Source: Chloroflexota bacterium (lineage in GTDB: Bacteria > Chloroflexota > Anaerolineae > Aggregatilineales > Phototrophicaceae). From it: 64,000 bases of DNA. How positions within the stretch are numbered: position 1 is the first letter of the stretch; every line of letters begins with the position of its first letter. The position numbers were made by a program, and so were the translations under genes. Positions 53,145-62,122 of the stretch are shown here, one piece after another. The stretch spans positions 1-64,000 of the forward strand of contig JAEZAF010000255.1 of NCBI GenBank assembly GCA_023430545.1. Direction: 5' to 3'. The notes beneath the pieces are model-generated. The model was not told where the DNA came from and did not search any database. It saw nothing but the letters and a program-made list of their open reading frames with translations.

Positions 53145-53759
53145 GTGAAAATTCTGTGTATTAGTGATACGATTATGCCGCAAATGGAGAGCGCAGCGAA
53201 CCTGCGCCGCCGTTACAGCGATGTGGAACTTGTCATCAGTTGTGGTGATCTCTCTGCGGCATATCTGGAATTTATTATTTCGGTGCTCAATGTGCCCCTG
53301 TTTTATGTGCGCGGCAATCATGATGAGTCCTATACTCAGTCGCCACCCGGCGGAGAAGACCTTCACAGGCGGATTGTCTCGTATAATGGCCTGACGTTTG
53401 TTGGTCTTGAGGGTTCCATGCGCTATAACAGCGGTAAAATCCAGTATGGTGAGAGCGAGATGATGTCGATGGTGGTGAAGCTTGGCCCACAGATGCTGAT
53501 CCCACGCTCGCAGAAGGGTTTCGGGGTTGATGTGCTCGTCACGCATTCACCGGCAGCGGGTATCCACGATGCTGAAGATCGTCCGCATCGCGGGTTTAAA
53601 GCGCTGCTGACGTTTATGAAATGGTATCGTCCGCGTTATATGTTCCATGGTCATGTCCATACCTATGACCGTCGGAGCGTGACTGAAACGCAGTATGAGG
53701 GCACACGGATCATGAATATCAATCCGGTGACTGTCGTTGAGGTAGAGCCGCAGTCGTAA
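53145..53759 (+). CDS. Metallophosphoesterase with altered first metal motif
   Basis: 204 residues, calcineurin-like fold: ISCGDLSAAY, YVRGNHDES, LVTHSPAAGIHD, MFHGHVHTYD. The usual first D-x-H motif reads ISDTIMPQM, so its His is missing. Start GTG at 53145 with AAGGG. It could be a phosphodiesterase or phosphatase with changed metal use. It lies inside the purine block, but a direct role there is not evident. Confidence 0.82.
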   Translation: MKILCISDTIMPQMESAANLRRRYSDVELVISCGDLSAAYLEFIISVLNVPLFYVRGNHDESYTQSPPGGEDLHRRIVSYNGLTFVGLEGSMRYNSGKIQYGESEMMSMVVKLGPQMLIPRSQKGFGVDVLVTHSPAAGIHDAEDRPHRGFKALLTFMKWYRPRYMFHGHVHTYDRRSVTETQYEGTRIMNINPVTVVEVEPQS

Positions 53760-53830
53760 GTGATGTTTATGATGCGATGAACTGAATCGCATCTGATATT
53801 GACCAGATAGGCTGGAGTTAAAGTACAGAG

Positions 53831-54271
53831 ATGACTTCGAAGATTAATCAGGAAGAGATCTTTGCACTGCTTAGAAGTGAAGTCTCTTCCCGTCAGGTAG
53901 TCGGCCTAATTCTGGTTGGCAAGACCTATCTGTACAAGGCGATTCCCCATGTGGTGCGCCTGCTGACGAGTAACAACGAGGATGTGCGTATCACAGCGGC
54001 TTGGACACTGGATCAGCTCGTCAGCCCGATGACGGTCCCTGCACTGCTGAATGCGCTCCGTGATCCCGTTTTCTCTGTACAGTCAAATGCTGCATGGGCG
54101 CTGGTTTCCATCGCAAAGGCGACGGTTCCACAGGTGGTAGTGCCGGATGTAGTCGAGATTCTGCGTGAAGAAACGGATGAGCCTGCAGGTCAGATGGCCT
54201 TTCTGGTGCTTTATCACATCGACGATGATTATGCACGAGAGGCAATTGAATTGTATTGGGATAATCGATGA
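53831..54271 (+). CDS. HEAT-repeat protein
   Basis: 146 residues with about four HEAT repeats (YKAIPHVVRLLTSNNEDVRI, AAWTLDQLVSPMTVPALLNA, AAWALVSIAKATVPQVVVP). It has no enzyme motif and would mediate protein contacts. ATG at 53831. Its stop overlaps the start of the FAD/2Fe-2S gene (ATGA), so it is translated with the Mo-hydroxylase subunits and may be an assembly helper. Confidence 0.8.
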   Translation: MTSKINQEEIFALLRSEVSSRQVVGLILVGKTYLYKAIPHVVRLLTSNNEDVRITAAWTLDQLVSPMTVPALLNALRDPVFSVQSNAAWALVSIAKATVPQVVVPDVVEILREETDEPAGQMAFLVLYHIDDDYAREAIELYWDNR

Positions 54272-55713
54272 GTATGTACTCCCCCCATTGGCAGCAGTAT
54301 TACAGTGTCACTACGGTTGAAGAAGCGGTGGAGCTGCTGGCACGTTTTCAGGACCGCGCCCGGATCATCGCGGGCGGCACTGATCTGCTGATTGAACTGG
54401 ACCGTAAGCAGCGCCAGCCGCTTGAAGCCCTGATCGATATTTCACGGATCAGTGACCTCGACACCGTGACCTTAGAAGGTGGACTGCTTCGACTGGGGGC
54501 ACGTGCCACGCATAATCAGATTGTTGGCAGCCAGCATGCCCGTGAATTCGCGATGCCGCTGGTTCAGGCTTGCTGGGAAGTTGGCGCACCGCAGATTCGT
54601 AATCGGGGCACTGTCGCCGGTAATCTGATTACAGGCTCACCCGCGAACGATACCATCACGCCACTGATGGCGCTTCATGCATCAGTAACCCTGCGCTCGG
54701 CGCATGGTGAGCGGATTGTCCCCCTGCGCGAGTTTTACACCGGGCTTCGGCGTACCGTTATGCAGTCCGATGAGATGCTGACTTCGGTCAATATCCCGGT
54801 GATGCAGCCGAACCAGCGAGGTATCTTTCTGAAACTGGGTTTGCGTCGTGCTCAGGCGATTGCGGTGGTAAACATCGCTTGTGTGCTGACGTTCGAGAGT
54901 GATGTGATCACCGATGCTGTTCTCACGCTGGGTAGTGTCGCGCCGACGATTATACGTGTTACTGAGGCCGAACAGTTTCTGACAGGGAAATCCCTGACTC
55001 CCGGTATTATTGCAGAAGCCGCTGTCGTCACGGCAGCGATCCCACAACCCATCACGGATGTACGCAGCAGTGCAGACTATCGCAGTGAGATGATCAAGGT
55101 ACTGGTTTCACGTACACTGCGTGCACTGGCAAAGGGTGAACCGCAAACACAGGTTCCGGTACAGCCTGCGATGTTGTGGGGGCATTCCGCAAACGGACTG
55201 TCTGCTGCCCAAACTCACGGCGACAGTGACGCCATTCATACCACGATCAACGGTGAAAAAAAGGTCTTTACAACAGGCCAGCACAAGACACTTCTGAATT
55301 TCCTGCGGGATGAAGCAGGGCTGACGGGGACCAAGGAAGGTTGTGCTGAGGGAGAGTGTGGAGCCTGCACGGTCTTCCTTGATGGTGCTGCCGTGATGTC
55401 CTGTCTGGTAGCTGCACCCCGTATCCATCAGGCGGAAGTAACGACGATCGAAGGGTTGAGTTCAGGTGATCAACTGCACCCAATTCAACAAACATTTATC
55501 GAAGAAGGTGCAGTACAGTGTGGATACTGTACACCCGGCTTTCTGATGGCGGGGGCAAAACTGCTCGAAGAACATCCACAGCCAACGCACGATCAGATCC
55601 AGCAGAGTATCAGTGGAAATCTATGTCGTTGTACCGGCTATTATAAAATAGTTGCAGCCATCGCTGCGGCAGCCGATCGAGAGCGTGACGCCGAAAAGGA
55701 GAAACCACTATGA
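54268..55713 (+). CDS. Mo-hydroxylase FAD subunit fused to 2Fe-2S subunit (CoxM-CoxS type)
   Basis: 481 residues. The FAD domain (about 1-290) has RIIAGGTDLLIEL, APQIRNRGTVAGNLITGSPANDT (FAD site) and a CO_deh_flav_C region. A ~35-residue linker joins it to the 2Fe-2S part (about 325-475): CAEGECGACTVFLDG, CGYCTPGF and CRCTGYYK hold the eight cluster cysteines. It carries electrons from the Mo subunit to FAD. The order FAD then 2Fe-2S is the reverse of XdhA and looks like a fusion of coxM and coxS. Overlaps the next gene. Confidence 0.9.
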   Translation: MSMYSPHWQQYYSVTTVEEAVELLARFQDRARIIAGGTDLLIELDRKQRQPLEALIDISRISDLDTVTLEGGLLRLGARATHNQIVGSQHAREFAMPLVQACWEVGAPQIRNRGTVAGNLITGSPANDTITPLMALHASVTLRSAHGERIVPLREFYTGLRRTVMQSDEMLTSVNIPVMQPNQRGIFLKLGLRRAQAIAVVNIACVLTFESDVITDAVLTLGSVAPTIIRVTEAEQFLTGKSLTPGIIAEAAVVTAAIPQPITDVRSSADYRSEMIKVLVSRTLRALAKGEPQTQVPVQPAMLWGHSANGLSAAQTHGDSDAIHTTINGEKKVFTTGQHKTLLNFLRDEAGLTGTKEGCAEGECGACTVFLDGAAVMSCLVAAPRIHQAEVTTIEGLSSGDQLHPIQQTFIEEGAVQCGYCTPGFLMAGAKLLEEHPQPTHDQIQQSISGNLCRCTGYYKIVAAIAAAADRERDAEKEKPL

Positions 55714-56111
55714 TGACTGAAGAGGATTATCGTCTGAAACAGGCGAAGCGCGTCAGTGTACGCGCATTTCTACCGCTTTTTGGCCTGATTCTGATTGTGG
55801 CCTTTGGGGCGATTGCCTTCATCTTCGGGCCATCGCTGACAGATGTGATGCGCGGATTTATCCCGATTGCTCCGGCTGACCTCGAAACTTTCGACTGGAT
55901 CTCCCGGGCTGTTATCTTCTTCGCGCTGGTGATGATCGCAACTTTACTCTACGCGATCGCGATCCCGAAGAAGAAGGACATGGTGTCGGAACGCACTCTC
56001 GATAAGGAGCGTAAGGACCGTATTCAGGCACAGAAATTAGAGAAGGAGCGTCTGAAACAGGTTCGCGCTAAGATGGCGAAAGAACGCTCGAAAAACGACC
56101 CTCTGCGCTGA
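55710..56111 (+). CDS. Small two-helix membrane protein in the Mo-hydroxylase operon
   Basis: 133 residues with two membrane helices (LPLFGLILIVAFGAIAFIF and AVIFFALVMIATLLYAIAI) and a long basic C-terminal helix (about 90-133, KERKDRIQAQKLEKERLKQ). Not recognised. AAGGAG precedes the start, and ATG at 55710 overlaps the 2Fe-2S stop. It could tether the enzyme to the membrane; inferred from position. Confidence 0.72.
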   Translation: MMTEEDYRLKQAKRVSVRAFLPLFGLILIVAFGAIAFIFGPSLTDVMRGFIPIAPADLETFDWISRAVIFFALVMIATLLYAIAIPKKKDMVSERTLDKERKDRIQAQKLEKERLKQVRAKMAKERSKNDPLR

Positions 56112-56268
56112 GGTGGTATTAAGAGTTGCATTAAGGCATTAAAGTTATCCTTAAGAACAAGGTGGGTTCGAGTGCGAGTTTGTTTACGCAATCGAACAAC
56201 TGCGCTAAAATTCAGGGGACGCAGAAACGCGTTCTCTTTATTTGGCTAGATTCCTGTTGTAGAGACTT

Positions 56269-58524
56269 ATGGAAACCCAATCCTTGAACGCTGTTGGCAA
56301 GTCCATCATTCGTATTGATGCTCATGATAAAGTGACAGGACATGCCGCCTATCCGGCGGATCTCGATATCGAGGGCCAACTGTGGATGAAACTGCGCTTC
56401 AGTGACCGTCCTCACGCCCGTATTCTGACTATCGATACCACCAGTGCCTATGCAGTACCGGGCGTCACTGCGATCTTCACCGCAGCAGATGTCCCGGCCA
56501 ATGAATACGGACTTGTGACGAAGGATCAGCCCGTCCTGTGTGGACCCGGTAGTTCCAATCCCGCTGCCGATACCGTGCGCTGTACCATGGACTGTATCGC
56601 TGTTGTCGTGGCAGAGACCCCTGAGATCGCGGCCCGTGCCGCTGCTCTGATCCATATTGAGTATGAGGAGCTTCCCGGATTATTCGATATGGAGTCCGCG
56701 ATGCAGCCCGATGCTCCGCAGATTCATCCGAATAACCCGGGGAATGTCTTCTGTCATTATGAGGTGCGCAGAGGAGATATTGATTCTGCATGGGCACAGG
56801 CTGATGTGATCATCGAAGGTGAATATCGCACCGGTTATCAGGAACATGCATTTCTTCAGCCGGAAGCTGGTCTCGGTTATATCGATGAACAGGGGCGGAT
56901 TACTGTCTGCGTTGCTGGGCAATGGGTTCACGAAGACCTGTGGCAGATCACACACGCGCTGAATCTGCCGGAAGATCAGGTGCGAGTTGTTTACCCTGCG
57001 ATCGGTGGGGCCTTTGGTGGTCGTGAGGATATGTCCGTGCAGATTGTACTGGCACTAGCGGTGATGCGCCTGCGTCGTCCGGTGAAAGTCGTCTGGAGCC
57101 GTGAAGAGTCGATCCGGTATCACCATAAGCGCCATCCGTTTGTATTTCGGACGAAATGGGGCGCAACTCGTGATGGCCGGATCATCGCGATTGAGGCGAA
57201 GGTCATGGGGGATGCTGGCCCTTACAACTACACGTCCACCAAAGTGGTTGCTAACGCCTGTCTGATGATTGCAGGACCATATGATGTGCCGAATGTTTCA
57301 GTAGATGCTTACGCGGTGCTGACCAATAATATCCCGACCGGGGCGTTTCGTGGATTTGGCGCGCCTCAGGCTGCACTCGCCGCTGAAGGTCAGGTCAACA
57401 AGCTTGCGGCGGCATTGGGTATGTCTCCAGTCGAAATCCGCAAGATCAATTCTATCAGGGAAAACAGCATTCTCTCTGTGGGAACACCGCTGCCCGCCGG
57501 TGTGAGTATGCCGCAGGTGATTGAAGAGTGTGCCATGCAGAGCGGCTTCTGGCCCAATACGGACGTCGATCATCTGCTGCGTGAACAGTATTCAGATGGC
57601 AGTGCGTTAGACGGTTCATCCCTGCGGCGAGGCGTGGGATTTGCCTGTGGTTTCAAGAATATCGGTTATTCTTTCGGCTTCCCGGAAAATAGTTGGGCAC
57701 AGATCGAACTGCACGGGACAACTGAGATCGAGGAAGTCGTTGTGCGTGCTGCTGGAGCCGACGTTGGGCAGGGGACACATACCGCCATGATGCAGATGAC
57801 TGCCGATGCGGTGGGGGTACCTTTCCATAAGGTGCGCCTGGCGGGGCATGACACCGCCGGAACCCAGTCATCGGGCAGTGCTTCGGCTTCACGCCTGACC
57901 TTTATGGCGGGAAATGCGATCAGGGGCGCAGCGGAAAAGGCACTTCAGGCATGGCACAATGAGGAACGGCCCGCGATTGCCGAGTATAAGTATCGACCGC
58001 CAAAAACCACCATGTACGAGCCGAAAACCGGCAAAAGTGAACCGAACTTTGCCTATGGGTATGCGGCACAGGCGGTGGAAGTTGAAGTCGATATTGAAAC
58101 CGGTCATGTACGGGTGATTAACGTCGTAGCAGCCAATGATGTCGGCAAGGCCATTAATCCGCAGCAGGTGCAGGGCCAGATCGAAGGGGCGGTGGTTCAG
58201 GCACACGGTTACGCCCTGATGGAGAACCTGATCTCGCATCAGGGGCGGATCCTTAATCCGCATCTGTCCACCTATCTGATCCCGACTGTCTATGACATCC
58301 CCGATCGGGTGAAATCGGTGATCCTCGAATACCCCGATCCAATTGGACCGTTTGGTGCGCGTGGCATGGCAGAAATGCCGATGCTTCCGTTCGCACCCGC
58401 TGTTGCTGCTGCTATCTATGACGCGACCGGTGTCTGGATTGATGAAATCCCGATAACACCAGAGAAAGTTGTTGCCGCCCTGCGTGCACAGGGGATTGGT
58501 GACGTAACAAAGCTGAACATATGA
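56269..58524 (+). CDS. Xanthine-dehydrogenase-type molybdopterin-binding subunit
   Basis: 751 residues. N-terminal a/b hammerhead domain (KVTGHAAYPADLDI), then the Mo-binding domains: EHAFLQPEAGLGYI, AIGGAFGGREDM, NIPTGAFRGFGAPQA, GTQSSGSASASRLTFMAGNA, and the catalytic Glu in GARGMAEMPMLPF. The active-site loop is GAFRGFG and not the CO-dehydrogenase AYRCSFR, so a purine or other N-heterocycle hydroxylase is likely. It precedes the YqeC-MocA gene (ATGA overlap). Confidence 0.92.
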   Translation: METQSLNAVGKSIIRIDAHDKVTGHAAYPADLDIEGQLWMKLRFSDRPHARILTIDTTSAYAVPGVTAIFTAADVPANEYGLVTKDQPVLCGPGSSNPAADTVRCTMDCIAVVVAETPEIAARAAALIHIEYEELPGLFDMESAMQPDAPQIHPNNPGNVFCHYEVRRGDIDSAWAQADVIIEGEYRTGYQEHAFLQPEAGLGYIDEQGRITVCVAGQWVHEDLWQITHALNLPEDQVRVVYPAIGGAFGGREDMSVQIVLALAVMRLRRPVKVVWSREESIRYHHKRHPFVFRTKWGATRDGRIIAIEAKVMGDAGPYNYTSTKVVANACLMIAGPYDVPNVSVDAYAVLTNNIPTGAFRGFGAPQAALAAEGQVNKLAAALGMSPVEIRKINSIRENSILSVGTPLPAGVSMPQVIEECAMQSGFWPNTDVDHLLREQYSDGSALDGSSLRRGVGFACGFKNIGYSFGFPENSWAQIELHGTTEIEEVVVRAAGADVGQGTHTAMMQMTADAVGVPFHKVRLAGHDTAGTQSSGSASASRLTFMAGNAIRGAAEKALQAWHNEERPAIAEYKYRPPKTTMYEPKTGKSEPNFAYGYAAQAVEVEVDIETGHVRVINVVAANDVGKAINPQQVQGQIEGAVVQAHGYALMENLISHQGRILNPHLSTYLIPTVYDIPDRVKSVILEYPDPIGPFGARGMAEMPMLPFAPAVAAAIYDATGVWIDEIPITPEKVVAALRAQGIGDVTKLNI

Positions 58525-59870
58525 AACTTCATGAAGCGTTGGAGATAACGCCCGGTGATGTCGTTGCGATTATCGGCGCAGGAGGTAAGACCAGTCTGCT
58601 GGCGGCGCTTGGCTATGAGTTGGCCGAAGCAGGCTGGCGCGTGCTGGCGACCACCACAATGGGCATGGATGCACATCTGCTCGACCTGATGCCCGCGGTC
58701 TTCTCTGCTCAGAGTGATCGAACTGAGATCTCCGCAGCCCTTTCCGAGAAGCGCTTTGTTTTTCTGTATAAAACCATTGAAAATGGAGTGGTGCACGGCG
58801 TCTCTCGTGAAGAGCTGCCGGTGTGGCTGGATACCATGGACTCCGATGTCTGGCTGGTGGAAGCTGATCGGGCCAACGCTGCACTCCTGAAATCACCTTT
58901 TGAGGATGAACCCGGCATCCCGCCAGAGACATCCCTGATTATCCCCGTAGCGTCTGTTTCGGCACTGAACTATACCCTGAGCGATGAAAGTGTCTACAAC
59001 GCTGAGGCGATCCGTGCTCGTTACGGTTTTGCACAGGATATTCGCATCAAAGCGGCATGGATTGCACAGGTGCTGCGGGATGAAGCCCTTGGCCTGAAAG
59101 GGGTTCCGCCGAAAGCTCGGTTGATCGCGTTTCTGAATCAGACGCCGCCCAAAGGCTATTTTCGTGGGCGGGCACGTCTGATTGCTCGTTTGATGCTGCG
59201 CTCGAATCGCTTTAACGGTGTGGTATTGGGGGCGGTGCGGGGTGTTCAGCCAGTTGTAGAAGTTCAGCGGCCTGTGGGTGCGATTGTGTTGGCAGCAGGG
59301 CTTTCAACCCGTATGGGGACTTCAAAGATGCTGCTGCCGTGGGGTAACGATCGCACTATTCTGGAACATATCATTGAGCAGTTGATTAAGTCGCGGATTG
59401 ATCATATCACGGTGGTGACGGGACATCAGGCAAAGGAGATCAAAGCGCTGCTGAGGCCGCTTGAGGTGGATGTCGTCTATAATCGGCACTATCGCAGCGG
59501 TGAGATGCTGTCCTCGGTCAAAGCCGGGTTAGCGGCACAGCCTTCTCACATCGCCGCGTCCATGATTGTCTTAGGGGATCAGCCGCGTATCCAACCGAAA
59601 GTTCTTTATCAGATCCTTTCGATGTATGCGGAAACCAGCAGTAAGCTGATCATCCCCAGTTTTGAGCGCCGCCGTGGACATCCGGTGCTGATCGGACGAC
59701 GCTACTGGGGGGAGATTCAGAAGCTAGACCAGAGGGCCAGCCTGCGCGATTTCTTTACTCAACACACTGACGATATTCGCTACCTCGAAGTTGATACCGA
59801 CAGCATTCTTCAGGATGTCGATACCCCGCAGGACTATCGTGATGAACGCTGGCGTGCCGGGTTCTCATAA
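58521..59870 (+). CDS. YqeC-like GTPase fused to MocA-type cytidylyltransferase
   Basis: 449 residues. The N-terminal part (about 1-250) is YqeC-like: VVAIIGAGGKTSLLAALGYEL (P-loop variant), WLVEADRANAALLKSPF. The C-terminal part (about 253-449) is a MobA/MocA nucleotidyltransferase: IVLAAGLSTRMGTSKMLLPWG, ILGDQPRIQPKVL-type motif VLGDQPRI, and GHPVLIGR. It probably completes the Mo cofactor (cytosine dinucleotide form) for the hydroxylase upstream. The fusion suggests coupled cofactor handling. Confidence 0.87.
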   Translation: MKLHEALEITPGDVVAIIGAGGKTSLLAALGYELAEAGWRVLATTTMGMDAHLLDLMPAVFSAQSDRTEISAALSEKRFVFLYKTIENGVVHGVSREELPVWLDTMDSDVWLVEADRANAALLKSPFEDEPGIPPETSLIIPVASVSALNYTLSDESVYNAEAIRARYGFAQDIRIKAAWIAQVLRDEALGLKGVPPKARLIAFLNQTPPKGYFRGRARLIARLMLRSNRFNGVVLGAVRGVQPVVEVQRPVGAIVLAAGLSTRMGTSKMLLPWGNDRTILEHIIEQLIKSRIDHITVVTGHQAKEIKALLRPLEVDVVYNRHYRSGEMLSSVKAGLAAQPSHIAASMIVLGDQPRIQPKVLYQILSMYAETSSKLIIPSFERRRGHPVLIGRRYWGEIQKLDQRASLRDFFTQHTDDIRYLEVDTDSILQDVDTPQDYRDERWRAGFS

Positions 59871-59879
59871 TCGCGCTTA

Positions 59880-60731
59880 TTACTCCCGCATCAGCCAGAT
59901 GCTCGTATGCTTGGTTGGCTGCCTGACCTGCTTAACAAACGCTTCATCCTGTGTATTCAGTACAGTCTCATCGAGACGCTTCCACGTATATTCCGCTTCT
60001 GCTGCAATGTGATGGTGGTATGCGATAAATACAAAGCTTAGCATGTTGGTTTCAGGTCTCTGCCATAAACCCGCCCACTGAAAATCCATTGGTTTGGATA
60101 AACGTAAGGACTGCTGAAGCTGTATCCACGGTGCTGAGCCGTCACAAACCACACGAGCAAGCTGATCGTGATCACGGTGTGTTTCAACCAGAATGTATTG
60201 ACCAGAAAGGTCCAGAATAATGGCAACCGCCTGAACATTGAAGCGGACGTGGCGAGGTTCGGGTTTTCCTTGCAGAAGATTGGCGATGTAACGCCTGCGA
60301 AGCGCCCAACGTACGCGTCGAAGCTGTTCAGGTGGCGTTGTCTGGATCTGCGGAGCGAGCTTCTGCGGAGAAAGCGCCGCATGGACAAGGTTGGTATCAC
60401 GCATCGGAGGTAACTCATCGACAGGCATAAACTGATTCTGTCGCGTTTCGAAGGTGCGCTGTCTCAGTTGTCCACCAATTGGCCGCGCACGGAACAGGAC
60501 ATTGAGTCGATCCCAGCCCTGCCAGTAGAAAAGCGCGACAGCCTGTTCGATCTCTACTTCAACCCCGGTTTCTTCCCGGACTTCGCGTGCGGCGGCCTCT
60601 GGCAGCCATTCGTGGGCATCCACCCGCCCGCTGGGCAGATTCCACTGATTGAGGTCTCCGCGCAGCGAAAGCAGGATGCGCCCCTCGTCATCAAAGACAG
60701 CGCAGGATGTCGAGAGACGCAGAAATCCCAT
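59880..60731 (-). CDS. NUDIX hydrolase with degenerate second domain
   Basis: 283 residues. The N-terminal NUDIX box is complete: GRVDAHEWLPEAAAREVREETG. The C-terminal ~130 residues (RFNVQAVAIILDLSGQYILVETH, FQWAGLWQRPETNMLSFVFIA) look like a second NUDIX fold without the box. It would clean up modified nucleotides, which suits the deaminase 12 bases upstream. ATG at 60731. Convergent with the YqeC-MocA gene. Confidence 0.82.
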   Translation of the reverse strand: MGFLRLSTSCAVFDDEGRILLSLRGDLNQWNLPSGRVDAHEWLPEAAAREVREETGVEVEIEQAVALFYWQGWDRLNVLFRARPIGGQLRQRTFETRQNQFMPVDELPPMRDTNLVHAALSPQKLAPQIQTTPPEQLRRVRWALRRRYIANLLQGKPEPRHVRFNVQAVAIILDLSGQYILVETHRDHDQLARVVCDGSAPWIQLQQSLRLSKPMDFQWAGLWQRPETNMLSFVFIAYHHHIAAEAEYTWKRLDETVLNTQDEAFVKQVRQPTKHTSIWLMRE

Positions 60732-60743
60732 ACAGTCAACAGG

Positions 60744-62105
60744 TTAGCGTGGTGTGTTGAAAAGCTGACGCGACAGTCGGTTGTGCTGCTCGACCAGCAT
60801 CGGCAGATCCAGATGGACGAAGTGGCCCTGCTGGACCACAAGACGTCCATGAATGACGACGACATCGGCCTGTGTCGGTTGGCAGAATAGCAGCGCTGCC
60901 GTAGGATCATGCCATGCGCCGGTATACGCCATCTGATCAATACGGAATGCGGCAAAGTCCGCCGCCATACCGGTCGCGAGCACGCCAATATCATCACGTC
61001 CGAGGACTGACGCGCCGCCCCGCGTTGCCATCTCCAGTGCAGTGCGTGCGGACATCGCAGACGGATCAGCATCCTTTACCCGCTGAAGCAGCATCGCCTG
61101 ACGCGCTTCGCCCAACAGATGTCCACCATCATTCGAGGCCGAGCCATCCACACCGAGGCCAACACGGACATTCTGGCGCAGCATTTCGCGAATCGGTGCG
61201 ATTCCCGATGCCAGCCGCATATTAGAGCAGGGGCAGTGAGCGACACCGGTTTGAGTCCGTGCAAACAGGTCAATTTCCTGATGATCCAACTGGACACAGT
61301 GTGCATGCCATACATCATCGCCAATCCATCCGAGCGATTCTACAAATTCGCCGGGGCGCATGTTGTATTTCTCAAGGCTGTAGTCGATGTCATTGACATT
61401 CTCCGCCAGGTGGGTGTGCAGGCGTACCTTTGGATAAGCCCGTGCCAGCGCTGCGGCTTCGCGCATCAGCTCCATGGAGACGTTGAACGGCGCAGTCGGG
61501 GCGACACCGATGCGCAGCATGGAATAGCGTTCAGCATCATGATGCTGCTCGATAGCACGCTGTGTGTCCTTCAGGATCAGCGCTTCATCCTGCACCAGCC
61601 GATCCGGTGGCAGGCCGCCTTTGCTTTCGCCGACGCTCATCGATCCACGGGTGGGATGAAAGCGGAAGCCCAGTTCCTGTGCGGCGCGGATCTCGTCATC
61701 AATCTGGATACCGTTCAGGTACAGATAGAGGTGATCGCTGGAGGTCGTACATCCGGATAGAATCAGCTCGGCCATTGCCAGCTTGGCAGAGACATGGATC
61801 ATTTCCGGTGTCAGGCTCGACCAAATCGGATACAGTGTGGTCAGCCAGCCGAACAGTTCGTTATCCTGCGCGACTGCCCGTGTCATATTCTGGAACATGT
61901 GGTGATGCGTGTTCACCAGCCCTGGTAGCACCACATGATTGGGTAAATCCAGAACCGTATCTGCGTGCTGCTGTGGCATATCGTCCAGTGTGCCGACTGC
62001 CTCGATCACATGATCGCGGATGAAAATAGCACCATTGCTGATTTCGCGGCGCTGGTCGTCCATCGTGACCAGCGTTCCGATATTCTTAACCAGAAGAGTC
62101 GTCAT
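60744..62105 (-). CDS. 8-oxoguanine deaminase / AtzA-TrzN-type amidohydrolase
   Basis: 453 residues of the amidohydrolase superfamily. Metal residues: PGLVNTHHHMFQN, LHTHLAE, DVWHAHCVQLD, and Asp in LGVDGSASND. The GSASND motif and the overall pattern match 8-oxoguanine deaminases. It would feed hydroxylated purines into the same pathway as the Mo-hydroxylase. Cytosolic. Closely related chlorohydrolases and S-adenosylhomocysteine deaminases are alternatives. Confidence 0.82.
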   Translation of the reverse strand: MTTLLVKNIGTLVTMDDQRREISNGAIFIRDHVIEAVGTLDDMPQQHADTVLDLPNHVVLPGLVNTHHHMFQNMTRAVAQDNELFGWLTTLYPIWSSLTPEMIHVSAKLAMAELILSGCTTSSDHLYLYLNGIQIDDEIRAAQELGFRFHPTRGSMSVGESKGGLPPDRLVQDEALILKDTQRAIEQHHDAERYSMLRIGVAPTAPFNVSMELMREAAALARAYPKVRLHTHLAENVNDIDYSLEKYNMRPGEFVESLGWIGDDVWHAHCVQLDHQEIDLFARTQTGVAHCPCSNMRLASGIAPIREMLRQNVRVGLGVDGSASNDGGHLLGEARQAMLLQRVKDADPSAMSARTALEMATRGGASVLGRDDIGVLATGMAADFAAFRIDQMAYTGAWHDPTAALLFCQPTQADVVVIHGRLVVQQGHFVHLDLPMLVEQHNRLSRQLFNTPR

Positions 62106-62122
62106 TGTTTCCCTATGATGTG

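Noticed and set aside
56269..58524. Aerobic CO dehydrogenase large subunit
   Set aside because: The active-site loop is GAFRGFG and not the Cys-containing AYRCSFR of CoxL; purine-related neighbours favour a xanthine-type enzyme.
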